DNA from: Panax quinquefolius
Lineage: Eukaryota; Streptophyta; Magnoliopsida; Apiales; Araliaceae
Length of the DNA stretch: 64,000 nucleotides
Direction of reading: 5' to 3'
NCBI GenBank assembly: GCA_020205615.1
Contig: CM035167.1
Location: 26,859,130-26,923,129 of the forward strand
The stretch's first letter is position 1. Each line of letters starts with the position of its first letter. The notes under the pieces were generated by a model. That model was not told where the DNA came from and did not search any database. It saw only the letters and a list, made by a program, of their open reading frames with translations. The position numbers were made by a program, and so were the translations under genes. Shown here piece by piece: positions 1 through 12,539 of the stretch.

Positions 1-1732
1 TTCCATTGTAAATTCAATGGTCATGATCATACTAGTCAACAATTCAACTTTGCACTACTGGCCAAAGAGAACCCATAGTCACGATCATACCAATACTTTA
101 CCCATCTTTACACTCAAGTCAAAGAGAAATTCCATCACAAGTGTTATAAAAATGTTATATATGATAATAAAAACAATAGGATCAACAACTACATTTAATT
201 TCAAGAGCAAGATTCATAAATCAATGATTTCATAACACCTTAATCCAAATGTTATAAATCACATAATAATCTCATAATCTAATATTATTAATATTACCAC
301 AATATCTTAATCATTTCTTAAACTTATAAACAATTTATTTTAATTGTTTATACTTTACTAATTAATGCATTTAATCTTTCTAAAATGTCAAACTCATAAG
401 ATTTCATCATCAATAACCAAAACCCTCATAAAAAATCTGCATATACCTTATATAGGATTCTTAAGCCATAAAATCCTATTTTCCAAATTTCTTACTTCAC
501 ATAACATATTTAATTCATTTACTCATAACTAGACAATTTTCATGAAAAATACCAAATCAGTTCCAAAAATATTTATTTTCTGGGATTTAGCATAATATAG
601 TCCCATATTAAACATATATTTTTCTCAGAATTTTTAAAATTCATTTACTATTTTTCATATGGCCAAAACTGCCGAATATTTAGACATTTATCATAAATTG
701 TATTTTTGTCCAAAATATCTGAAATTTACACGGTATACTTCTGTTATATACATGTACTCCCAATAAAAATTTCATCAATTTTGGAATTAACCACAAGGAG
801 TTATAAGCGTTTACTTTTAAAATAGTATTTTCTTATAAAATCCATAACTCTTAATCTATATATCCAAAAATCACCATTTTTGGACACAATCAACAAAACT
901 CATCAAATTATCATTTAAATTTTGCCAGAATTTTTGAAGGTTCGCAAAAAATTCGAAACTGAAAAACATAATAACCCTTAAAATTCCTTACTATCCCTTA
1001 CCTCAAAAGAGCAGTACTGGAATGTCGGATATAACGCTAAACGAACTTGCACCGTATAGCAACACTCAAGATATTTAAATACTCACAAAATATGCTTGAT
1101 AATATAGAGAGAGAAAACTTCAGTTTTTGGTGTGATTTTCAATTCTAACCTAAGCACCCTATTTATAGGAAAATGCTTAGAACACCAAAGCAGAAATTTA
1201 ATAAAATATTAATATATTTATATAAATTTTCCTTAGCCCACTCTTTTGGTCTAGACATCAGCCATACAAGTGACATAATCACCAAAAATATTTTTCTAAA
1301 CAAAAATGTTTAAAACTCCAAAAATCAATTCAGACCCGATATACTGGAACTTCAATAATTCACAATAAATAGCCCTTTTATCAAAAAAATTTGAACCACA
1401 TGTATTATTCAAATAATATGAATTATTGATCTGATAATAGGAAATACTGTGCCGTGACAATTATTGAAACAACAATAATATAAAATATCAACGTAGCAAT
1501 TATTGAATCAATAAAATAAAATATTGAACAGTAATTACTGTAAAAATTATTGAGTAGTGCCTTCTTACGTAAAAAAATATCATGCTTCGTGAATAGTAAC
1601 TCGTGAATAGTAACTCATGAATAGTAACTCGTGAATAGTAACTCATAAATAGTAACTCGTGAATAGTAACTCATGAATAGTAATTATAAGAAAAATTGAA
1701 TACTTTTATTTCATAAAATTCGGGGTCTTACA
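1..1732 (-). mobile_element. Element E: LTR (solo LTR or end of an element beyond the window), inserted in the LTR of element D
   Basis: The right edge reads TTCGGGGTCTTACA, the same terminus as the LTRs of elements B and D (GGGGTCTTACA), and D-type LTR sequence resumes directly after it. The expected 5-bp target duplication would be ATGAT at 1733-1737; its partner lies outside the window. A minus-strand TATAAATA sits at 1160-1167. The left 230 bases contain phrases shared with the D/B LTRs (GGTCATGATCATAC, GCACTACTGGCC), but most of the sequence differs, so E looks like a divergent relative. No coding potential is visible. Whether it is a solo LTR or one LTR of a full element cannot be decided here. 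Confidence 0.65.
1591..1684. repeat. 14-bp minisatellite inside LTR E
   Basis: About 6.7 copies of GAATAGTAACTCGT, with starts at 1591, 1605, 1619, 1633, 1647, 1661 and 1675. Units alternate between CTCGT and CTCAT endings. It lies about 50 bases inside the end of the LTR. Confidence 0.9.
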
Positions 1733-3388
1733 ATGATCATGCCAACAACTGTCCATCAATGCACTACGGCCAATGAGGACTTTTACCACATCATTTGTAA
1801 CATTACGGTCATGATTATACCGAATAATCCCTGGTTATAATCATACCAAGTCCATCTATGCACTATAGGCCACAGATGACTTTCAACATAATATAAACAT
1901 GAGGATGATGACAATGATATAAGAATTCAATAAAACAAGTTCAAGAATTAATTTATATAGGAACTAATAACGTCCAAATTGTCAACATGATACTGCTTTA
2001 TAGAGTAAAATTCAAGAATGCTCAGAAGAATATTTTCATGAAAAGATACTGGATGAAGCGCAAATATCAAGGATATTCCACTAATTTCATGGAGTATAGA
2101 AGTCAAAACTTTAACCAACTGAGTATAATAACGAATGGAATAACAAAAGAAATCACCATGCATCTTTGTACTTAGCATAGGCAAGGTTATTCAATGAGAA
2201 TATAAGTAACGGAACCGAAGTCGGGTGAAATTGCACTTGACGAGGATATTCAACGAGAATAATAATAAAAAGCGGAACCGGTCCGGCGTAAAAGCATCTG
2301 AATGAGGATATTCCAATGAATAATAATAAAGAAGCGGAACCAGTCCCAGTAAAAAACGCATGAACAAGATATTCCAACAAAATAATAATAAAGATGGAAT
2401 AATAGAAGAATGTCACCAAGTATATGGTAGTCCGTGTATACTGGTTATTCCAGTAGAATAATAAAGAATGGAATAACAGAAGTTCTCTTCATGAATACAA
2501 AAGAAATAATAACCCTTACCATAAAAGAAACTGAATATAAGAGTATGGAAGTAGCAGAATACTTTTCTATAGTTTCTTTATAATTTCTCTCTCTAGAGTT
2601 TCAGTGAATTCGTAAGAAATAATGAAGGAATGAGCTTCTATTTATAGAAGAATGGACTGCATAGTAACTAACTCATGAACGGTCCAGATTGATTTACTTT
2701 TAATCGACGGTCCATATTTAAAGCAAAATCTTTTAAATAAAATATAATATATTCTATTTATAATCTAATAAAACAAATAACTTTATAAAAGATTTTACTA
2801 TGCAAACACTATGAAAACACTATGCATAATAAAATATAATATATTCTAATTATTGTCTAATAAAACAGATAACTTTATAAAAGTATTCTATTTTATATAA
2901 AAAGATTTTACTATTAGCCTAATAAAACGAATAACTTTATAAAAGTATTTTGTTTTATATAAAAAGCTTTTCTGTTTTATTACATTAATAATACCAATAA
3001 AACAAAACTGAGTGACTTATCACATAAGCATCAATAATCAATATTGTGTGCTACTGTGCAACTACGCGTATTACTGTACTTTTAACACTGGGTGTTTCAA
3101 CAGTTAACGGTAAAACTTCCGCCGTTATTTTCATAAAGTATTTTTGTCGTTTTCTCAATCTGACAATAATTCCGTTGTGGGGTCCACCAATGATTGTCTT
3201 GGTTATACGAATATTCCTGTTAAAATGAATATTCCCCGACCAATCGAATATTATATAACAACTTGCGTACTTTGCAAAATTTATAAATATTACCCACAAC
3301 TATAACATTATATCAAATTTACTCCATAATATTCAAAAATGATATTTATAGAAAATTCATCTTTATTTATAAAAGTTGGGGTCTTACA
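1733..3388 (-). mobile_element. Element D 3' LTR (left copy, truncated by E)
   Basis: From 1738 onward this aligns with the right D LTR from 40780, sharing CATGCCAACAACT and following sequence. It ends GGGGTCTTACA at 3388 and is followed by a minus-strand polypurine tract (AAGAAGGGGAGG, plus-strand 3390-3401). A minus-strand TATAAATA is at 2639-2646. This copy keeps about 110 bp near 3255-3350 that the right LTR has lost. Confidence 0.85.
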
Positions 3389-3399
3389 ACCTCCCCTTC

Positions 3400-4572
3400 T
3401 TATGAAATTTCTCCCTCGAAATTAGGGTACATACCTGGTATATCGAAGAGGTAAGGATACCTTGATTTCATTTTAGATTTTAACTCCCAAGTCATTTCCT
3501 CAACATCGTGGTTTCTCCACAAAACTTTGACTTGAGGTATAACCTTGGAGCGTAGAATATGTTCCTTCTTATCCAAGATTTGAACAGGAACCTCTTCATA
3601 CGTCAAATCTTCCGCTATTTCGTCCGGTTCTAACTCAATAATGTGGTTCGGGTCTTTCACATATTTACGTAACATGGATATGTGAAAAACGTTATGAACA
3701 CGAGACATACTTAGCGATAAAGCGAGTCTATAGTCCCGCGATTCCTACTCGATTGAGGATTAAAATGGGTAGATGAATCGAGGATTGAGTTTTTTCTCTT
3801 TCCAAATCTCGTAACTCCTTTCCATAGAGCAACACGTAACAACACATGATCTCCTATATCGAATTCCACGTCCTTTCGATGAAGATCAGCATAACTCTTT
3901 TGTCAATCTTGTGAGGTTTTTATACGTTGTCGGATCATTTGAATCTTTTCTGTAGTCATACGTACCAACTCCGGTCCCAACAACATTGCTTCTCCCACAT
4001 CATCCCAGCATACTAGAGAACGACACTTTCTTCTATACAACGCCTCAAATGGAGCCATGCCAATACTTGCTTGATAAGCATTGTTGTTCAGAGGAAAACT
4101 CCACCAATGGTAAGAACTTATCCCAACTTTCCTTGAAGTCAAGGACACAGAGTCTTAATAAATCTTCAACAGTTTGAATAGTCCTCTCCGACTTCCCGTT
4201 CGTATGAGGATGATATACCGAGCTAAATCTTAAATCTGTGCCCATAGCTTTCTGCAAACTAACCCAAAATCGTGAAGTGAATCTTGGGTCTCGATCAGAA
4301 ACTATGGATACTGGCATACCATACAGTCTTACAATCTCGTTTATGTATATACGAGCAAGACGTTCAAGTGTATAAGTTTCTCGTATCGGTAAGAAATGAG
4401 CAGACTTGGTCAATCTATCAACAATGACTCAAATCGCATCTATACCTTGAGAAACCTTAGGAAGACCGGTAACGAAATCCATGGTAATGTGCTCTCACTT
4501 CCATTCTGGAATTTCAAGTGGTTGCAATGGACCTTTTGGTACTTGATGCTCTGCTTTAACTCATTGACAAGT
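3400..4572 (-). pseudogene. Element D integrase C-terminal half with chromodomain-like tail (pol fragment)
   Basis: The minus-strand frame ending at 3400 (102 codons from 3708) reads [17 protein letters not shown] and then a chromodomain-like tail with VLWRNHDVEEMTWEL, which is typical of the C-terminus of Tekay/Del chromovirus integrases. Upstream, 4045-4413 gives the integrase catalytic core, with VSDRDPRFTSRFW carrying the second catalytic Asp and SERTIQTVEDLL carrying the Glu. Several frameshifts separate the pieces. The fragment stops at 4572, where element C begins; the rest of the same gene continues at 38190. The integrase of this family would process and insert the element's cDNA, and the chromodomain would target it to chromatin. 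Confidence 0.85.
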
Positions 4573-5599
4573 TTTCGACGTCGGAATTTTTGGATGTCCC
4601 TTTCCGTTATTTGTTCTTTGGTGTTCTCATTTTAGGTGAGATTTTTTTGAAAAAATAAGTGAAAAAGGTCCGACATGTATAATGTCGTCGATGGACTGTT
4701 AAGAGTCGCCAGTTGGTTTTTTAAATGGTTGTACCAACACAATCGAAAAAAGGTTTGCACATTGACCCAGTGATGCGACACTGTTGTACGGGTTGGTGAA
4801 ACCGAGATTCGTTTAGGGTCCGGGGACTTGGTTATGCGGGGGGAAGGTGTTAGGCACCCCCCGACATCCGTGTTACCACGGTGACCGCCTCTTTTCAAGA
4901 AACTATTATCTGAGTGTGTGTGTGTGTGGGTCAATGTGCTGTTATTTTGAAGTTGTGTGAGACCTCGTTCGAACTTATATACACAGGGTTTGAATTTAGA
5001 TAAAAATTCAATTTTTAGCAAGATATGGCAGTGATGTTTTATACAAGAGGTTTTTCAAACCCTGATGCTCAATAGGAATTGAGACCTTTTACACTCCCAC
5101 TTTATTAAGTGATCGGCTTGATTGATTTTATTTGACGGATGCGAGGCATCCGTACGAAAATAATATATACAGAAATAATGTCGACTTCCTCGTGGGTATG
5201 GAAACCATCTGAGGAAATTCAAACACCGCAGAATAATTTATAAGCTGCTTACAGCTGAAAATGTCCATCACGGGAACCGAATCTATATCCAATGGGATGA
5301 ATCTGTGATCACATGATTCCTAGGCGCACAAAATGCTGCAATTTGTATGAAAGCAGTAAGCAGGTATATATATATATAAAAGCTATAAATATATATATAT
5401 CGACATGATCACCAACCACGAAGCACCTCCATGGGGGATCAAAAATGTAAATAAAGCCGTAAGAGCGATCAACTGCCACGAAGGAAACTCCAGGCAGGAC
5501 GAAAATAAATAAATATATATATATATGTATATATATATAAAAGCATTAAACGCATTAGGATGTAAAATCGGGCTCATCGAAGCAGTCACCACGGTTCAT

Positions 5600-5641
<42 letters not shown>

Positions 5642-5697
5642 CGAATAAATGCAGGATATAAAATTAGGGCTCATCGAGCGAGTTCGACACACGATTA

Positions 5698-5750
<53 letters not shown>

Positions 5751-7125
5751 GCGATAAATGCTAGGCATCAAGTTCAGGCTCATCGAACAAAGTTCGACAC
5801 ACAGTTCATATATATAAATGTATATATATAGAAAAACAAGTAAACGCTCCAGCCCGAAGTCTAGGCTCAATCGAGGCATAATTCGATAATGTTAGTCAAT
5901 ATATATCTATATATATATATATAATATATATAGCCTAGAATGAAACCACGGACCGAAGTCCGGGCAAAAGCAAGCAACACGACTCTCAACGTGTAGAAGG
6001 GTGTGTGCAAAGATGAAGAGAAAGACTCTAAAGTGTGTGAGAAGGCTTACAGCTGACTGCTAAAAAAGGCTTATATATCTTTATAGTGGTTAGACACTAG
6101 CTTTTGTGGGTACAAAAGAGGCTATATATGAGCTCATAGATGTTTAAAAGTGGGAAAATACACTGTATGGGCGAGTGCGGAGCAAATTGTGCTGGGTTTC
6201 CCCATCTTTTTTCCTTAAAAAATCAGCACCCCAAGCCCTCTATTTATAGGCATATTAGCCGCAGGTGTACCAGAGGTAACCCGGGTTGGCCCGAGTTTGT
6301 CGGGTTGGGTCGTCTCGAAGTACGTGCACTCAGGCACTGTAATGTCCACTCGGTTCTTTAGAAGTGCAATCCGGGCATCCGTTTGAGGTATACAGGACCT
6401 ATTTCGGACCGCCGTTGTCGAGAGTTGTATGATGGCATGGGATTAAAGTTTGTACGAAGTCACTGAAGATGGGACGATGCCCTCCGGTCTTCAAGCTTCA
6501 ACTTTCATCCGTTACCCCGCACAATAGTCACTCGGGATTGGTTAGCCTTGTGGAACATCGTTGCGTAGAGACGTGACATGGCGTCGTGTTTGATGAGATG
6601 ACGATGTTGCCCCTCACCGGTGTTATCGCCGGATTGGGCTGATAAAGCAAACGTTGCTCAGACTTCGCTGAGATTGGACTACTGCAATTGTTGAAAGTCG
6701 TCATTGTCATCTTTGAGGTGTGCCTGTCTTCTCGATGTTATTGCCGGGTTGGTACAGTGCATCTCGTTGTGAGCGCTGAGATTGAAGCTGGTCGTATTTG
6801 AAACATGCATTTTTGGGGTTATCTCTGAAATTGCATTCCTTGGGGTCATCACCAAGGTTGGTGGCTATTCCCATGGTCGACTGGATACCTCGGGGTCATC
6901 TCTGAGATTAATCGGTCTTCTCGGTGTGAGTTAAATTATTGTATCTCGCAGCCTCGGGGTTATCTACGAGGTTGGATTTGGTTACTCAAGACCGAGATCA
7001 GGGTTTGATGTTGAACTTAGGTAGTGTCAGAAGACAGTTTGGATTGTCTTTCGGGGTTCCTCTTAAAAGGCGAATCATCCTCTGTAATGTTAGTGTGATG
7101 GTACATAAAATTTTGAGTGTCTACA
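4573..7125 (-). mobile_element. Element C 3' LTR (left copy)
   Basis: It begins TTTCGACGTCGG, where the right copy has TGTCAACGTCGG, so the canonical TG is mutated. It ends GTGTCTACA at 7125. A minus-strand TATAAATA is at 6241-6248. The middle is an array of units of about 100 bp, each with a (TA)n run. The open frames seen across this LTR (for example 4632-5021 and 6140-6361) have no recognisable product. Confidence 0.9.
5360..5945. repeat. (TA)n microsatellites in tandem units of about 100 bp, left LTR of C
   Basis: At least five (TA)n runs, the longest at 5600-5640 and 5700-5748, are separated by copies of a unit containing AAAGC(A/G)NTAAATGC, GGGCTCATCGA and GTTCGACACAC. The whole unit is duplicated, so both the spacer and the microsatellite are repeated. 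The same array occurs at 36380-36965 with different TA lengths. Confidence 0.85.
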
Positions 7126-8199
7126 GATGCCACTCTTTATCATACTCATGCATGGCGATGCATGGGTAGGATAAAGAATCCTAGACACTTGAAACGCAAC
7201 AAGATGAATGTGGTAATATAGGTAGCAAAATGATGCAAATATATGATGCATGTGTATCTGTGGTTGTAGCTCACAACATTTGGGGATGATTCTTTGATTC
7301 CCCTATTGCTTCATTTGGGGATTGGCAATCTTGACGATTCGATGTATAAGCCAGAATCATTAGGAAGTTGATGTTGGAGTTATCACCAAATTCCTGTGTT
7401 CTTGATTATGACTTGATCCTGAAGATGTACCTCTTATGTGTAAGAGATCTGTGGGGATAAAGCTGGATCTGTTTGAGGATGTGTATAACATATTCCATCA
7501 TCTATCCTCTTTGATACCGTTGACCTTTCCTAGTTAGTATCACCAGCGTATGTCAAGATTATGTTGTATTTATTGCCAACAACATATGCTGTCAGGGGTG
7601 CCTGACCTTCGTTGACGTGTACTTCACCAACATGTGAATCAACGGTTGAGAAATCCTGTAGGATATACTATCAAGGCTGCTTGACCTTCGTTGACGTGTG
7701 AATCAACGGAGCATTGCGTTGTGACCTCCGCTGGGGATCCGCTGGGGAATATGAGCAGTTGGGTATGAAAACCTTGAATAGCTCTATAGCTTTGATAGGT
7801 TTAGTTGCTATCGGCTGAAATGACGTCAAGGTTGCTTGACCTTCGTTGATATGTGTGTCAACGGCTGAGCATGCGTTGTTACTCCCGCCGGAGATGTACG
7901 TTGTAACCCCCGTCGGGGACCTACGTTGTAACCCCCGTCGGGGACATACGTTGTAACCCCTATCGGGGACTCACGTTGTAACCCCCGTCGGGGACATACG
8001 TTGTAACCCCCGTCGGGGACATACGTTGTAACCCCTGTCGGGGATTCACATTGTAACCCCTGTCGGGGATATACTTTGTAACCCCCGTCGAGGACATACG
8101 TTGTAACCCTCGTCGGGGATATACGAAGGGTAACGACCCGGAGTCGGCGGCATCGGACCTGTATAAGGTATTGCCGTATGTGACTTGTGACAACTCGGA
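7126..8199. other. Element C 3' untranslated region
   Basis: No convincing gene. It holds a weak minus-strand polypurine stretch next to the LTR (GATAAAGAGTGGCATC, plus-strand 7126-7141). Three scattered copies of a TGACCTTCGTTGACGTGT motif occur near 7602, 7691 and 7839, and the 25-bp tandem array follows. Confidence 0.6.
7876..8125. repeat. 25-bp GC-rich tandem repeat, ten copies
   Basis: The register is exact, with unit starts at 7876, 7901, 7926, 7951, 7976, 8001, 8026, 8051, 8076 and 8101. The consensus starts TTGTAACCCCCGTCGGGGAC and ends with a five-base ATACG. Each unit carries CCCCG-T-CGGGG, a hairpin with a one-base loop. The array is far richer in GC than its surroundings. Long open frames across it (7826-8212 and 7960-8193) follow from the 25-bp periodicity and are not taken as genes. 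Confidence 0.95.
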
Positions 8200-8204
8200 T
8201 CATT

Positions 8205-11200
8205 TGTGACAACTCAAAAATTTGGACAATTTTATAAAATCTTAAAAGATTGAATAAAGGTTAAATAATAAACCTAGGCATAAAATAAGTGTATGGATTT
8301 GAAGTTTCTGTAAAGGAATTATAAGGATTTTAAAATTTTTGGAGAAGAACTTGAATGATTTGATAGACTATAAGTGATAGTCTGATAATGAGGTATATGT
8401 TTAGTGTATGAGTTCATATGATTATGTGTATGTAGTTCTAGTATTTTAATTATATACTAGTGACCTAATCTAAGAATTGTGGACCATGTCTCAATTTATT
8501 AAATTATTTTGTATGAATATGTGAGTAAGTGAATTAATAATTAAGTTATGTAACCTAATATATATGTATTAGGTGTGATAACTAAATAACCTAAGAGGTT
8601 ATAATATGGGAGAATATTAGTATATAATATATATACTAAGTCTAAGAGATTTAATTTATATATCTCAACTAATTAAGTTTATAACCTAATTATAGCAAAT
8701 CTAATTGGATTAAGAAAATAAATGTGCATGAGTAAGGATTTATGTTATAATTTAGGAAATGAGAACCCTAATTAAATAATTAGGGAATGGTAAAATAAGA
8801 AATATTGGAATATGTTAGTTGTTGTAGCTAAACATTTTAATTTAGAAGCCCAAAAGAATTAATTGGGAGCCCAAAACTTTTAGACCAAGTGGGAGAGGAC
8901 TTTTTGGATATTTAGTAAATCAAATAAAGCATAAAAGGAAAGCCAAAAATTGGGACAATCTAAGGCCAAGTGGCCGAATATTAGAGAGGAAAAAGGAGGG
9001 GGGAAAGATTGCAATGATTGCTTACTTTAGTTGGTGAACAACTCCTCCTAGGTGTCACTTATTTATTTTGCCAACATGTTTGTTTAAGCTTGCAAGCAAC
9101 CACTTGGTAATTGAGTGGGAGAGAGAAAAACTAGAGATGTTGGTAGATTAGGGATAGATATATCAAATATATCTATACTTACTTTTCCAATAAACCTAAA
9201 TCTAAGTCTTATCTTTTTCATTTCATTATTACCTAAGAAAGAAAGAGAGAGACTAGAGAAGAGAGAGACTAAGAAAGAAAGAGAGAGACTAGAGAAAAGA
9301 GAGAGGGAGAGAGCTAGCATTTTCGGCAGCTCCAAGAGGAGAAGTAGAAGGGATTTTGATATTCATTCAACCAAGATCCATATCATATTTTTGAATAAGG
9401 AAGGAAATCAAGCAAATGTAAAAACTCTATTTAGTTTATATAATTTTATTTTGATTACTCATAATCAAACCTTGAATCTATGTTTCTAAACTCAAAAACT
9501 ATGGGTATCCATGTTGATGAGTATTTTATGTTTAGATCTACCCATATTGGGTGTTGATTTGGTTGGAATCAAAAGGAATAGAAAAATAGAATTTTTCGGA
9601 AAGCTTAAACTTGAAAGTGTGATCTAGCTTTTGATTTTTGAAATCTATGATGGATATTTGTGATTTATTTTCTTGGGATGCTAGATCTGTGTATTAAGGA
9701 TAAAACCCCTTTGGAATCACTTAATTAGGTTGAAAAATGAGCAAGTTATGGAATTTATCCCAAACTACTCAAAGCTAAGAAAACTGTTAGAACAACAGTT
9801 TTTACCAGCCACTTCCGGGCTAATTTCCGGGATCTTAACATGTCCAAATATGGATTGTGATAGATGAAAATTGTATATCGCAAAGATACGAATCCAAAAA
9901 AATTGACGGATCGCTAATTGGAGTTATAGATCTCATTTTATTTAAGTTTTACCAAATGACTCCAAAACTGTAAATGGCCATTTCGCTATAGCCCAAAATT
10001 TTAAAATGGTTGTTTCGGCAACTTAATTTGTGAGAAAAATTCTGGACTTTTGGGACAAGAAATTATATGGTATTAAGTACCTCCTGTCCAAAAATGAGCT
10101 CATTCCGACTTAAAATGACCAAGTTATGACCATTTCAATTTCTGTGATTTTCCGACGAAAACGGCTATAACCAGAGTTCTATAACTCCGATGGCCACAAA
10201 ATTTAAACTGGAGTGTCATGTTAACACGTATAAGATTGTGTCAAAAGATGGAAATTTCTGGAGTTAAGCACGAGGTAGCTAATTTCTTAAGGAATTAACT
10301 AAAATTGATTTTTGAAAAATACCAAAGGAAGTTGGAAAATTTTGGAAAAATACTTTTTGTGTATGAAATTTATGTATATGTGTTTGGTCAAAGGATAGAA
10401 AAATAATAAGTTGTTTTAGTGTTTTCGTAAAAAGGATATGGAATCTAGCTTGCTGGATTGGAAAATCTGATGCATCCAGCTTGCTGGATTGAAAAGAAGT
10501 TTACTGAATTCAAAATTTGTTTGATCTAGCTTGTTGGATTGCAATCTAGTTGTTGGATATGAAATCCAGTTTGCTGGATTGTTGTTGGGTTTAGGGGATT
10601 GACTATCTAGGTTACTGAATTTGGAATCCAGTTTGCTGGATTTGAAATCCAGGTTACTGGTTTGGTATTTGTCTTATTAAAGTGTTAAATCATAATATAT
10701 ATGATATAGTGACTAAAGAATTATCAACAGATGATAATAATACTAATGTTGTAAGGTGTTATCTAATATTTGATTAAGTGTTAGATAATCTATGTATAAA
10801 GTAATAGTATTATGAGTTAATAGGTATGTTATGCTAATTAAAAGATCAATCTTATAATTGATAGGTCTTTAATAAGAGATTACATTATATTGCTTAGTGG
10901 TAATCAGCGGTACATGCAAGTTTCCCTAACTCAAACTTGAGTTGTATGTTCAAAGCATGTTAGTGAATAGTTGTTGTTGATTATTCACGTCTATATTGAT
11001 TATTGATTAAATGCGTTGTGCATATTGTAAAATGTTCATCGTGTATGAAAAGGCTGATCACCTTCATTACCATTTGGTTCAGTTAATTTGTTCATGTTTA
11101 TGCTTGACCATTCATTTTTATTGACTTGGTCGTTCAGCTAAGAAAATTTGTTCATGCTCTTTCACAATGTTTATATTGTTGAAAGTTAACTAGCTTATTG

Positions 11201-11562
11201 TTTAATTCTTTCAATCATGATATATCCTCAAATAAATTTAAACTTGCTGGGCAAATTTGTTGCTCACCCTTGCTATATCATGAAAAAAAATTCAGATTTA
11301 GAGGAAAGCTCTAGTAAAGACAAAAGTAAAGGCAAAGTGCAAGACTAAATTATGGTGCAGTTAGCTTTATTAAATCTTCTGACGAAAATAGTATTGTAAA
11401 TATTTAAGATATTGAATGTATGTATTAGTTAAGGTTGTAGACCTTGGGAATGATGTGTAAAAGTTTAATGTATAAATGATTTATGTTTATATCTTCCATA
11501 ATAAGTATAGAATTAGTATACCAGATTCGTGGTAAAAAGTACCCGGATTTGGGGATGCTACA
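8205..11562 (+). mobile_element. Element H: solo LTR (Ty3/Gypsy, probably Tekay/Del-like), inserted in C
   Basis: The 3358-bp block starts TGTGACAACTC and ends GGGGATGCTACA. It is bounded by 5-bp direct repeats TCATT at 8200-8204 and TCATT at 11563-11567. No primer site, polypurine tract or pol sequence lies inside, so it is a solo LTR left by LTR-LTR recombination. The phrase ACTTGCTGGGCAAATTTGTTGCTCACCC near the end resembles the LTR of element G (56030-56060), which is followed by a primer site; this sets the plus orientation. The open frame at 9115-9489 crosses a GA-rich leader and is not considered coding. Confidence 0.9.
10438..10665. repeat. Degenerate CCAGCTTGCTGGATT repeats in LTR H
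   Basis: Seven or more copies of a motif like ATCCAGYTTGCTGGATT, itself a short inverted repeat (CCAG..CTGG), spaced irregularly by 15-45 bases. Copies include 10446-10458, 10475-10489, 10522-10540, 10562-10579 and 10622-10641. Confidence 0.75.
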
Positions 11563-11567
11563 TCATT

Positions 11568-12539
11568 GGTAGGGTATACCTTGTATTTAGGTGACTACCA
11601 ATGAGTGTTGGACAAATTCAAAATCTCTTCTGAGAAGACCAGGATTGTATGCATTTTTGCTCAATTGCGTGGCATTTTTCTTTTTGATTTGACCTTTCTA
11701 GTCCATAAGAACTCCGTTTCAACTCGAACTGGACCGAGCCGGAGGGGTGGGGCCCATATAGGGGTGCCACAGGTGCACCTGCTGCAGTCGCAGGTGGGCC
11801 TGCGGCCAATCATGGATGATAAATTCTAGTAGATTGGTCTCACAAGTCACTTTCAACTCGCTTCGCATAGAGAAAATCATGAGCCATCTTCAGATCAGCT
11901 GAGTTCGGGTTGCTTTCTACAAATTTTGTCACCGTACAAGTGTTCTACACATGACCCTGGTAACGTATGCATGTATTTTTTTCCAGTTTCTGTTCGTTAG
12001 ATTATGAGTTATCGCATGAAATGCATCTAAACACATAATAGTGATTATGTATGCACAAATGACTTGATAAAAAATATTCAACATAGTAAATGTTAGTATT
12101 AAACCATGCTGAACATAATGATGTAAAAAAATTTGACTTCTGAGATAGTCAAATTGGTACCTTTTTCTGCTATTTTTTTGTCCTATTTGAGGTCCAATGA
12201 CCAAAAGGTCGAAAGGCAAAGTACTCCTAGCATTGAGGGTAGCCTTGTGCATGATGATTTTGATTTTTAATGCATATATTATGTATATGACTTTGGGGCA
12301 GGTGTGCTACTGAATGGCCACCTAGGCATGCCTATGTGCATGTGGATAGTCCTATTTTCAAAGGGGACTATGGAAATTTTTTTCCAAATGTAGGCATTGG
12401 GTAGTCATGCATTTTAACTCTATTATATGTTAAAGTAAATGCATGCATGCATATAGTCATAAAATGCATTTAAAAAGCTCCAGGTAAGGAAATACCACAC
12501 CCTTTCTGAGGTAATTTGGAGACTTATTGTCCAGATATT
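11568..12539. other. Non-coding stretch of element C upstream of the plus-strand genes
   Basis: After the TCATT duplication the C internal sequence resumes. No frame of recognisable function is seen. It precedes the plus-strand plant-mobile-domain gene, so it may hold that gene's promoter; no clear TATA box was identified. Confidence 0.4.

Noticed and set aside
1591..1684. Shared origin of the E minisatellite (GAATAGTAACTCGT) and the B minisatellite (AATACTATTCAC)
   Set aside because: The motifs resemble each other only in opposite orientation relative to the LTRs, so common descent is not supported.
5383..5879. Several open frames rich in alternating Ile-Tyr
   Set aside because: Direct translation of (TA)n microsatellites in the LTR of C; the same occurs at 36328-37150.
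7826..8212. 128-codon and 77-codon minus-strand open frames with repeated GGYNV/PRRGLQ motifs
   Set aside because: They follow from the 25-bp tandem repeat, which cycles through all three frames; no start context or domain.
9115..9489. 124-codon plus-strand frame with KKERERLEKRE repeats
   Set aside because: Lies on a GA-rich leader inside solo LTR H; low complexity, no family resemblance.
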